64,000 nt of DNA from Shinella zoogloeoides (GTDB taxonomy: Bacteria > Pseudomonadota > Alphaproteobacteria > Rhizobiales > Rhizobiaceae). Shown here in pieces: positions 17,519 through 23,560 of this stretch. The notes under the pieces were generated by a model. The model had not been told where the DNA came from. It saw nothing but the letters and a program-made list of their open reading frames with translations, and searched no databases. The stretch covers positions 2,927,501-2,991,500 of the forward strand of contig NZ_CP093528.1 of NCBI RefSeq assembly GCF_022682305.1, given 5' to 3'. The translations under genes were made by a program, and so were the position numbers. Positions within the stretch are counted from its first letter, which is position 1. Each line of letters begins with the position of its first letter.

Positions 17519-17836
17519 AAAAGGCCGAACCCCGCAGGGCCGGCCCGTTCCGTGCGCCGGTACATCCGCGGTCGCCAAGTGCTTTATTATACCACGTTCA
17601 GTGATCTGAGAATCCGTCATTCGGATGCCGTCTCGCTTTGCGCGCCAAGCAGAACCGCGTTCTCTGCGCGGAGACGAAGGATTTCCTCGCGCATCGACGG
17701 CGGCATCGCCTTGCGCGACGGTCTGCTCGACCACCCGGAAAAGCGTTCGGATTTCGGATTTTTGTGGCTGCGTTGGCGTGCTGATCGGGCCATCAGCATA
17801 CACTGTGTTTGCAAGGCCTGATATTTCGTTAGCCAT
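17441..17836 (-). CDS. Small phage protein, probably frameshifted
   Basis: The ATG at 17,836 has an AGGAG site and follows the small terminase stop by 10 bases. The first ~45 residues (MANEISGLANTVYADGP..., KSEIRTLFRVVEQTVAQGDA) look genuine. After that the frame becomes Arg/Pro-rich and runs antisense into the HIRAN gene. In the neighbouring frame the same DNA reads SMREEILRLRAENAVLLG, a convincing coiled-coil end, with a stop at 17,617. I infer a one-base indel near 17,700, so the original gene probably ended at 17,617. Confidence 0.45.
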   Translation of the reverse strand: MANEISGLANTVYADGPISTPTQPQKSEIRTLFRVVEQTVAQGDAAVDARGNPSSPRRERGSAWRAKRDGIRMTDSQITERGIIKHLATADVPAHGTGRPCGVRPFLSQSLAEALERREGLDRTEDLKQHL

Positions 17837-17845
17837 GCTGGTCTC

Positions 17846-18454
17846 CTAGAGATTATCCTGATCGGGATTGTAGAATTTCGGGGCTCGGGCTTCCCACGAG
17901 AGTGTGCCGCCACAGGCTTCCCTCAGTTCGTTCCATGCCTCGCGTGGCACAACGCGGCGTCCATGGGCTTTGAGGATTGCTTTTGTGCCAACCTCTTCCT
18001 CGTGCGAGCGGTAGAGGATGGCGACCAGTGGGCAAGGACCATGCGCGGCTTCGATCGCCTCACGGCTACTGGTCCTGACGGAGGCGTATAGGTATTTGCG
18101 CCAAGCCTCTGTTCTGGCGTCTTTTTCTCCATCTTTGTCAACGGCAGCATCGTGGACGGTTGCAGCAACGGTCTTCTCCGGTTTCTTTGCCCCCTTGAAG
18201 ATGGCCTCGTGCAACCGGCGGCGCTCCATCGTCGCCACGTTCACCGCTCGACTTGCTGCCAGTTTCGAGCCCTTTTCGACCTGCTTTTCTGCGGCGCGTA
18301 GGTCTGTCAGCCGCGCATCGGTGCGAACGTATTCCTCGACAAGGCCAGCCCGTGCGATCGGGTCAATGCCCCTATCTGCCAAGGTTTTCACCAGATTGCG
18401 GAATGCCTTCTTCTCGCCGCGGCTAAGGTCCGATGGGGGGTCAGGCAGGGTCAT
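17846..18454 (-). CDS. Probable phage terminase small subunit (P27-like)
   Basis: 202 residues. N-terminal helix SRGEKKAFRNLVKTLADRG, then LVEEYVRTDARLTDLRAAE and KLAASRAVNVATMERRRLHEAIF give the helical pattern of P27-type small terminases (DNA recognition, then oligomerisation). It sits 70 bases downstream of an HNH gene, the standard HNH-terS pair of HK97-type packaging modules. No large terminase follows, so the element would have to use a helper's motor and redirect it to its own pac/cos site. Confidence 0.65.
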   Translation of the reverse strand: MTLPDPPSDLSRGEKKAFRNLVKTLADRGIDPIARAGLVEEYVRTDARLTDLRAAEKQVEKGSKLAASRAVNVATMERRRLHEAIFKGAKKPEKTVAATVHDAAVDKDGEKDARTEAWRKYLYASVRTSSREAIEAAHGPCPLVAILYRSHEEEVGTKAILKAHGRRVVPREAWNELREACGGTLSWEARAPKFYNPDQDNL

Positions 18455-18523
18455 AGGATTTTTTCCCGGCGGAGATCGAAAATCTGCGAATGCATGGCAC
18501 GCGGGTCTAGGATGGGATCGGCC

Positions 18524-18895
18524 TTAGAGACCATCATGCCCCCCCTTGCCGTTCGACCGGCCGGCGATCTCCTGCTTCTGCTTCAGGCTGTCGTGACAGG
18601 GCTTGCAGAGGCATTGCAGGTTCTTGGCATCCCAGAAGAGACGGGCATCGCCTCTATGCGGTTCCCGGTGATCAGCGACGAGTTGCGACGTGTCGATATC
18701 GACCTTTCCGCAACCCTCCATCTTGCATGTGAAGCGGTCCCGGATAAGGACCTGCATCCGTAGCTTCTGCCAGCGCGCCGTCTTGTACCACGCGCGCCAC
18801 GGCTGGGCGGCGTCCCGGTGCTGGTCTCGCTTCGGCATTGCGATCATGCCTTTGATCGTGCGCACCATGGGCTTGAGGGTCTTGAGCTTAGGCAT
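18524..18895 (-). CDS. HNH endonuclease, packaging-associated
   Basis: 123 residues from ATG 18,895 (MPKLKTLKPMVRTIKGMI). Core: WYKTARWQKLRMQVLIRD, FTCKMEGCGKVDIDTSQLVADHREPHRGD and NLQCLCKPCHDSLKQKQE. The paired CxxxxC/CxxC zinc sites and the DHREPH catalytic segment are intact. HNH proteins directly upstream of terS are needed for specific cos/pac cleavage in HK97-like phages, so this gene likely works with the small terminase. Confidence 0.9.
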   Translation of the reverse strand: MPKLKTLKPMVRTIKGMIAMPKRDQHRDAAQPWRAWYKTARWQKLRMQVLIRDRFTCKMEGCGKVDIDTSQLVADHREPHRGDARLFWDAKNLQCLCKPCHDSLKQKQEIAGRSNGKGGHDGL

Positions 18896-18982
18896 CGGCA
18901 ACGCCCTTCCGAATGGGAGGAAGGGAGGCCAAGGAGAAGACCTCCCTTCCATCACAGCCCGGCGCTTCTACCCACTGTGAAA

Positions 18983-19228
18983 TCATTGCAGCGTCCCATG
19001 CGTGACCGGGGGCGGCGTGTCGCCAATGAAACGGCCGGCCATCGCCATCGCGTTCCTTGCCCAATTGTTCAGGGCTTCCCGCCTGATCGCCAAGAATTCC
19101 TTGATCTCGGCATCCGTTGCCCCGTGCTCCTCAAGCAACATCTCGTTGCGGACGAGTTCGGTTCGGATCGCCTCGTCAATGACTTCCTGCGTCCTTCGCA
19201 GCGCTGTTGCGTGGGTGTGCTTGATCAT
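18983..19228 (-). CDS. Small helical hypothetical protein of the nested element
   Basis: 81 residues, strongly helical (RRTQEVIDEAIRTELVRNEM, then EEHGATDAEIKEFLAIRREA). Its start overlaps the stop of the upstream gene (ATGA). It lies between the capsid gene and the HNH-terS pair. Size and helicity would suit a scaffold- or size-determining factor, but there is no motif to support that. Confidence 0.6.
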   Translation of the reverse strand: MIKHTHATALRRTQEVIDEAIRTELVRNEMLLEEHGATDAEIKEFLAIRREALNNWARNAMAMAGRFIGDTPPPVTHGTLQ

Positions 19229-19428
19229 GCGCCCTTCCTTCCTGCACGGACGCGAACAATTGGCTTGCCTTCCTTGCGCCCGTCCAGCGCGTCAATGCGG
19301 CCCTGCTGGTCGAGCAGAGCCGATTTGATGACCGCGATAGCCTCGTACATTTCGCGGCGCGTCGGCGGGCGTTTCATGCCTTCCTCGCCGAATGCCTTCT
19401 CAATCGCCTTCATGAAGTCGCTGGTCAT
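19225..19428 (-). CDS. Small coiled-coil hypothetical protein downstream of the capsid gene
   Basis: 67 residues with a helix-forming centre (MYEAIAVIKSALLDQQGRIDAL) and a basic end. It begins 10 bases after the capsid gene stop and overlaps the next gene by four bases. Function unknown; possibly a capsid accessory factor by position. Confidence 0.6.
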   Translation of the reverse strand: MTSDFMKAIEKAFGEEGMKRPPTRREMYEAIAVIKSALLDQQGRIDALDGRKEGKPIVRVRAGRKGA

Positions 19429-19438
19429 CGGCCGGCCC

Positions 19439-20479
19439 TCAGCTACCCGGTTCCAGCCATGCCACGCCCGTCACTTCGGCAACGGCATCGTCGCGCATCC
19501 GCTCGGCACCGATTGAGATCTTCGCCAGCAAGGCCGTGCTGTTGGTCTGGAACATGCTGACGAGCGTGGTGGCTGTCGGCGTGACAGAATTGTTCGTGGG
19601 GTTGTCGACCATCTGAAGGGTGGCTTCGTTGGAAGCCTGCACCTCCATGCCATCGCCAGCGGCCGCGATACCGGCGCCGTTGATGAGCCGGAGTGTGCCG
19701 GCCGGCAGGGAATGCGCCACCATGGCAGGGATGCCGAAGAACTCGCCGCCCATCGGCGTCATGGCGTTGCGTTCGTCCAGAATGGTCGCATCATTGGCAA
19801 CGTCGGGAGACATGGCCCACACGAGGTATCCGGCCGCCGTGGTGTTGACGAGGGACAGAAGGAGGCGAACGTCTTCCATCATGCCAGCGGCACCGAGGCC
19901 GGCGCTGGGGATCGACGGCGTGGCGCTGTCCATGACGATGCTGAAGAACTCGGAATCGACGGCATACGAGACTGCACCGCGCAGCTCGGCATAAATCAGG
20001 TTCGTAGCGTCCGCCGTCATGTTCTTGGCAAGCTGGTCGGTCATGACGAGGATGACGCCTACAGGCACCGGCTCCAGCGTTTGGCCGTCGAGTGTGACAG
20101 CGCTGACGGGGAACGGTTGGCCCTCAGCACGCGCCAGAGCAGTCGCATTCGTCGCGACCATGCCGACACGCTCGCGAAGCGGCACCCGCCGAAAGCCCTT
20201 GTCGAGAAGGCGCATGAAAACGCTTTCCGTGCGGAGCATGGTGAAGAACGACTTGCCGGCGATGCGCCAGTCGACAAGATCGGGACTGTTGCTGATCGTC
20301 AGGCCGCCGATGGGGGCTTTGGTGAGGATGCGGATAGCTCGGTCGGACATGTGGGCGGCGCGCGCGTATTCCGCCGCTTCCGCCTTCTTGCCGCCCGATG
20401 CGAGCAGCGCTTTGACGACCTGGCCCATATCTGCCGCGCCGGTCATCGGTTGTTCTGCAATGGCAATGACGCCCTTCAT
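19439..20479 (-). CDS. HK97-fold major capsid protein of the nested element
   Basis: 346 residues with a good RBS (GGAGACACCG). The C-terminal third follows the HK97 pattern and closely parallels the prophage capsid protein: EATLQMVDNPTN, SVTPTATTLVSMFQTNS here against EASLQMLDNPTN, VVTPTATSMVSMWQTNS there. The middle has FRRVPLRERVG and the FFGIPAMVAHSLPAG P-domain/A-domain region. It lacks about 100-120 residues found at the prophage protein's N-terminus (the delta/scaffold region), having only a short helical leader (residues 1-50). Overall similarity is moderate, so it is a distinct capsid gene, not a recent duplicate. Confidence 0.85.
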   Translation of the reverse strand: MKGVIAIAEQPMTGAADMGQVVKALLASGGKKAEAAEYARAAHMSDRAIRILTKAPIGGLTISNSPDLVDWRIAGKSFFTMLRTESVFMRLLDKGFRRVPLRERVGMVATNATALARAEGQPFPVSAVTLDGQTLEPVPVGVILVMTDQLAKNMTADATNLIYAELRGAVSYAVDSEFFSIVMDSATPSIPSAGLGAAGMMEDVRLLLSLVNTTAAGYLVWAMSPDVANDATILDERNAMTPMGGEFFGIPAMVAHSLPAGTLRLINGAGIAAAGDGMEVQASNEATLQMVDNPTNNSVTPTATTLVSMFQTNSTALLAKISIGAERMRDDAVAEVTGVAWLEPGS

Positions 20480-20535
20480 TTCGGTGTCTCCGGTTGATTT
20501 GCCGGAATCATGACAGAAAACAAAACTCCATGTCG

Positions 20536-20748
20536 TTACGCGTCACGCATGTGCATTGCGGCCAGATCGGAGTGCATCCGCTCGATGCCGCGGCGGATTG
20601 CGTCCATGTCATCGGTTTGCGCAGCGTCGAGGTAGCCCCCTGCTACGAGGGTTTCCGGCAAGGACACTTCGTCAATCTCGATCAGGATGCAGCGCCGGCC
20701 GCTGGACGTGCGGCGGCGATATCGGCGCATGCGTTCTTTGCCGCTCAT
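20536..20748 (-). CDS. Small arginine-rich hypothetical protein
   Basis: 70 residues. The N-terminus is very basic (KERMRRYRRRTSSGRRC) and the C-terminus is a helical acidic tail (DDMDAIRRGIERMHSDLAAM). Nucleic-acid binding is plausible. It precedes the capsid gene by 57 bases. Confidence 0.55.
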   Translation of the reverse strand: MSGKERMRRYRRRTSSGRRCILIEIDEVSLPETLVAGGYLDAAQTDDMDAIRRGIERMHSDLAAMHMRDA

Positions 20749-20840
20749 GACAGATCATCCCTTCGGGATGCCTCAACTTTTTGTTCTGAAATCGTCGCCA
20801 TCACAAATGGAGGTGGCACGCGGGTGTGGGATGGCCGGCG

Positions 20841-21134
20841 TCATTTCGTCGGCTTTACCCCCCCCTCGATCGGTTTGGCGTGCTCGGCCTTGTGGTGCCG
20901 CCTGCAAAGCCATCTGACGACGAGCGGGCGCGAATAGTCGTCGTGGTGCGCGTCGGTCTGATCTTCGCCACAGACCTCGCACGGGCCGCGTGTGATCAAT
21001 CCTCGCTTCAGTGCAGATCGCACCGCCGCGTGGGCCCATACCGCTAGAGGATTGTTCATGGCCCATCGCTGTTGCCTGGACATGGTTTTGCCATCGGGCA
21101 CGGCTTTGCCACCCGACTGGATCGGTTCTGTCAT
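20841..21134 (-). CDS. Zinc-finger (HNH-like) protein of the nested element
   Basis: 97 residues. Metal ligands CEVCG...AHHDDYSRP...RWLCRRHHKAEH form a Cys2-His-Cys-His cluster as in degenerate HNH proteins of rhizobial phages. The preceding helix WAMNNPLAVWAHAAVRSALKR is typical of the group. The catalytic His-Asn-His spacing is incomplete, so binding rather than cutting is more likely. Confidence 0.7.
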   Translation of the reverse strand: MTEPIQSGGKAVPDGKTMSRQQRWAMNNPLAVWAHAAVRSALKRGLITRGPCEVCGEDQTDAHHDDYSRPLVVRWLCRRHHKAEHAKPIEGGVKPTK

Positions 21135-21216
21135 TGTCGTGGTTCCTATGCTTGGGAGAGTGGTGGCTCGCTCTGGAGCCTGCGACCTGTCAGCGGTCGG
21201 CGCGGTCGCTATGAAG

Positions 21217-21315
21217 CGCCGGTTTCCTTTTCAGTGTGCTTTTCTTTTTCTTTTTCCTTTTCGGTGTCCTTGTCCTTTTCCGTTTCCGTTTCCTTGTCTG
21301 TTTCCTTTTCCTTGT
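21217..21315 (-). repeat. Low-complexity purine-rich tract encoding Lys/Glu/Thr repeats
   Basis: Read on the - strand this is a tandem of AAGGAAA-type units. In the frame of the upstream replication-type gene it spells K-E-K-E-T-D-K-E-T-E-T-E-K-D-K-D-T and more of the same, ending at a stop at 21,210-21,212. It lies beyond two in-frame TAG codons, so it may be a former C-terminal tail of that protein or a DNA-unwinding element next to the palindromes. Confidence 0.6.
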
Positions 21316-21385
21316 ATCGATACCAAGGGCATAGGGTATCGATACCCTATCGATAGGGTATGGGATGGGTATCGATACCCTATCG
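21314..21385. repeat. Palindrome cluster (GGGTATCGATACCC), candidate replication origin
   Basis: Two perfect 14-bp palindromes GGGTATCGATACCC at 21,334-21,347 and 21,367-21,380, one 18-bp palindrome TACCCTATCGATAGGGTA at 21,343-21,360 overlapping the first, and a 10-bp core GTATCGATAC at 21,314-21,323. They lie at the 3' end of a replication-type gene and abut a purine-rich tract. Clustered initiator-type sites plus an asymmetric tract is what a small replication origin looks like; this is inference. Confidence 0.65.
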
Positions 21386-21823
21386 CGTGGCGTATGGATT
21401 CCGTCGCTCGTCAGGCGGCTGGACCTTGCCTGCCATCTCCAGCAAAGTGTGTTCCAGCCGTTCCCGGAAGGTATCGCTCTCGACCGAAAGATGAGCCTTG
21501 AGCAGCCCTTGCAGATGCTTCTGGTTCAGTGGCGGATTGACGTCGATCCATCGCGTCACGAGCAGTTCTTGCGTGTCGTCGTCAAAGTCGATCAGGCCGG
21601 CCGTGATGCAATCGGCCTTGGCAACCTGATACTCTGCCAGCGTCCAGCCTAGGTCGAAGACGGCGTATGCGTCGGGGAGCCGGAAACAGCCCACGGCGTT
21701 CTGATGCTCGCAGGTCAGGTAGTAAAAAAACAAGAGCTGCGCCCGATCGGTGGAAAGGGTCTTGAACTTGTCAGATCGCCAGATGCTACGGGCCACCATG
21801 GAAAAGCGCCCTCCTTTGCTCAT
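21380..21823 (-). CDS. Replication-type helix-turn-helix protein, possibly truncated by in-frame stops
   Basis: 147 residues. The N-terminal domain (MVARSIWRSDKFKTLSTDRA, LLFFYYLTCEHQN, GCFRLPDAYAVFDLGW, and a second helix pair ending ITAGLIDFDDDTQELLVTRW) matches the winged-helix start of phage/plasmid replication proteins such as DnaD-like or DUF1376-like families. It stops at a TAG inside the palindrome cluster; the same frame continues through a second TAG into a Lys/Glu-rich tail. The start overlaps the previous gene (ATGA). Confidence 0.6.
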   Translation of the reverse strand: MSKGGRFSMVARSIWRSDKFKTLSTDRAQLLFFYYLTCEHQNAVGCFRLPDAYAVFDLGWTLAEYQVAKADCITAGLIDFDDDTQELLVTRWIDVNPPLNQKHLQGLLKAHLSVESDTFRERLEHTLLEMAGKVQPPDERRNPYATR

Positions 21824-21999
21824 ATCGCCCTCGCCCGGATCAGGTGGCTTTCACTGATCGCCGCACAGACCTCGGACGAGGATAGGTTGAACATCTGCTT
21901 CAAGGCCGGCACAAGCGGCGTCGGGCGCTGCTCTGGCGGCGTGTGTGCCAGGTATCGGGCGCACTCTGTCACCGCCTCGGTATGCTCGTGATCAGTCAT
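21820..21999 (-). CDS. Small helical protein in the element's control operon
   Basis: 59 residues from ATG 21,999 (MTDHEHTEAVTECARYLAHT), coupled to both neighbours by ATGA-type overlaps. The C-terminal part LVPALKQMFNLSSSEVCAAI resembles a short DNA-binding helix-turn-helix of UBA/Sigma-4 type. Function unknown. Confidence 0.6.
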   Translation of the reverse strand: MTDHEHTEAVTECARYLAHTPPEQRPTPLVPALKQMFNLSSSEVCAAISESHLIRARAI

Positions 22000-22198
22000 C
22001 GGTGCGGCCCTCCAGCTTGTCGAAGTGCGCCTTGAGGGTCGAGCGCCGCGCACACACCGTCTTGCCGATCTTGAAGGTTGGAATGTCGCCGCTCGCCGCT
22101 CGGTGCTTCGCCTGATTGAACGTCATTCCGAGGTGCTGCCCGATCTGGTCGAGCCCCACGAGAAGGTCGCTGTCAGCGGGCTTGTTGTTGTCGTTCAT
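21992..22198 (-). CDS. AlpA/excisionase-like helix-turn-helix regulator of the nested element
   Basis: 68 residues from ATG 22,198 with GAAAGGA upstream. The core LLVGLDQIGQHLGMTFNQAKHRAASGDIPTFKIGKTVCARR is the winged-helix pattern of MerR/AlpA/Xis proteins (helix-turn-helix, G-x-I-P-x-x-K-I-G, basic wing). It is the first gene after the attachment core, where AlpA-type regulators of satellites often sit. It may control excision and the downstream operon. Confidence 0.75.
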   Translation of the reverse strand: MNDNNKPADSDLLVGLDQIGQHLGMTFNQAKHRAASGDIPTFKIGKTVCARRSTLKAHFDKLEGRTDD

Positions 22199-22326
22199 GT
22201 CGCATTTTCCTTTCATCTCTTGTCGCGTCGTTGTCGCATTCATGTCGCATCGCCATGCCGCCCGCACGGCTATTTGCCTTGCGCATCAAGCACTTAGGTT
22301 TCCCTGCTTTGCGGTTGACGACCGGG

Positions 22327-22351
22327 CAAAAAAATACGCCCCGAAGGGCGC
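22327..22351 (-). terminator. Rho-independent terminator at the entry of the nested element
   Basis: On the - strand GCGCCC-TTCG-GGGCGT forms a six-pair stem with a stable UUCG loop, followed by ATTTTTTT. It lies between the attachment core and the first element gene and would stop transcription coming from the prophage head operon (right to left) before it enters the element. Confidence 0.8.
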
Positions 22352-22366
22352 TAAATACTTGTTATC

Positions 22367-22717
22367 TCAGGATGTTTTTTGGCTATACGCCGGTTTCTTA
22401 ATGATAGTCTGCCAATCATTGGGCTTGCGCAGGACTGGCGAGAAAGATGGGCTTTCCACCTCCGACCAAATGCCGGCGGCATCCCGCTCAACCAACTTCA
22501 TCCGCAGCTTTGCAATATCGGACGCGATCAGGGTGATGCAGGCGAAGACCGCGTGGTAGGAGAGAACCGTGTCCCGGTCGAGCGCGATATTTCGCTGCCA
22601 AGCGCCGGAAAAGCTCTCGAATATTGGGAACCACCCACGCCCACGGCCGACAGATGACAAGGCTGCCGCCTTCTGTCGCTCACCTGTGAACGGGATAGGA
22701 AGGCCGAGAATGCGCAT
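22367..22717 (-). pseudogene. Portal protein, N-terminal part (interrupted by nested element)
   Basis: Starts at ATG 22,717 in TGATG overlap with the upstream gene (MRILGLPIPFTGERQ). Residues 1-101 give the portal N-terminus, including VLSYHAVFACITLIASDIAKL and the SPVLRKPNDWQT block, which is normally followed by R-I-Q-F. Here the frame reads I-I-K-K-P and stops at 22,367, because element DNA starts at the core 22,407-22,414. The natural continuation is at 12,866. Confidence 0.92.
22407..22414. repeat. Attachment core of the nested element, regulator side
   Basis: GTCTGCCA, identical to 12,859-12,866. To its right the portal N-terminal frame is intact; to its left lies element DNA with the terminator and AlpA-like gene. 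The core encodes W-Q-T in the portal, a conserved spot of HK97-type portals, so related phages should carry the same target. Confidence 0.85.
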
Positions 22718-22980
22718 CAGGATGCCGCCTTTGCCTCTGCGATCTTCTCGCGCAGCTTGGCCTCGTCCCACCCCATGTACGGACGCTTGCCCACAACGCG
22801 CTCATACTCGGCCCGCAGAAGAGTAATCTCGTCGTGCTGGGGGATAGAAGCCGGCTTGGCCGCAACGCTTTCCACGGCCCGCAGATCGCGGCGCTCGTAT
22901 CCCAGCTTACCGAGAATGCGCGCATAGCGCGGATCGGAGGACTGCAAGGCGCGGTCCATGTAGCTGTTGTACTTTTTCAT
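22717..22980 (-). CDS. Small helical protein upstream of the portal gene
   Basis: 87 residues from ATG 22,980 (MKKYNSYMDRALQSSDPRYA). Two helical blocks (ILGKLGYERRDLRAVESV and WDEAKLREKIAEAKAAS) with a tyrosine-rich start. The stop overlaps the portal ATG, so it is translated with the portal. Function unknown. Confidence 0.65.
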   Translation of the reverse strand: MKKYNSYMDRALQSSDPRYARILGKLGYERRDLRAVESVAAKPASIPQHDEITLLRAEYERVVGKRPYMGWDEAKLREKIAEAKAAS

Positions 22981-23054
22981 GTCGGGACCTCCGATTGGGG
23001 TAATCGGGTCAACTCGCAATGGCCCGTTGACCCGATGCCCTTAGTTGCGTGGCA

Positions 23055-23483
23055 TCAAACCGGGTATCGTCGCGCGTCATCAAGAACGGTATGAGCCACG
23101 GCTTCATGCGGCATGGAACCGCCGTTGATGGCCTCGGCATCGCGCAGCAACTGGCCAAGGCGGCTTATTCGGGCCGGTGAGGTCTGATGAAGGAATTCGC
23201 GAAGGAGATAGCCTTCCAGCGCCCATATCTTGTTGCGCGCGTTGTCGCGGGAAATCTTACGGCCGATTGCCTCATCGAAGTTCGATGGGCTGGCGGCGGC
23301 GCTTTCGCCGGTGACGATGTAGCCATTGCGCAGCGTGAGTGCGCAGACGGTCAACGTCGTGCCGGGGAAAACATGGTACTGCTCCGACACGATTGCTGCA
23401 TCGATAAGTTCCGGTGTGAGGCGCGGAGCGTTGAGGCCCTTCGCCTGAATTTCAGTTTCAATCTGTGCTTCGTCCTTGGACAT
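23055..23483 (-). CDS. Gp49_66 family phage protein (N4 gp49/Sf6 gp66-like)
   Basis: 142 residues from ATG 23,483. It shows the family pattern: IQAKGLNAPRLTPELIDAAI, TTLTVCALTLRNGYIVTGES, NFDEAIGRKISRDNARNKIW and LEGYLLREFL. The family is widespread in phages but its function is not established. It lies between the capsid gene and the portal-upstream gene. Confidence 0.85.
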   Translation of the reverse strand: MSKDEAQIETEIQAKGLNAPRLTPELIDAAIVSEQYHVFPGTTLTVCALTLRNGYIVTGESAAASPSNFDEAIGRKISRDNARNKIWALEGYLLREFLHQTSPARISRLGQLLRDAEAINGGSMPHEAVAHTVLDDARRYPV

Positions 23484-23560
23484 CAATCTATCCTTCAATC
23501 TTGTTTTAGGAGAAGAACCCGCCGCAGAGAGGTCCGCGACGGGCAAGAAGTCAGGCAGGC

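Larger units (their letters stand above)
12859..22414. mobile_element. Nested capsid-encoding phage satellite-like element (about 9.55 kb) in the portal gene
   Basis: Bounded by two copies of an 8-bp core (GTCTGCCA on the + strand) at 12,859-12,866 and 22,407-22,414. Removing one copy plus the DNA between restores the portal frame exactly (N-D-W-Q-T-R-I-Q). It carries its own tyrosine integrase next to one core, an AlpA/Xis-like gene and a replication-type gene near the other, a palindrome cluster, an HK97-fold capsid gene, a probable small terminase, HNH nucleases and accessory genes. It has no large terminase, portal, protease or tail genes. The content fits a phage satellite; capsid-forming PICIs are the nearest described idea, but their full head set is absent. 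Confidence 0.88.

Noticed and set aside
21217..21385. CRISPR-like array
   Set aside because: Units are 7-18 bases, overlapping and palindromic, without spacers of uniform length.
12859..22414. Treating the 9.5 kb as an ordinary part of the prophage
   Set aside because: It has its own integrase, a second capsid gene and splits the portal at a repeated core; removal restores the gene exactly.
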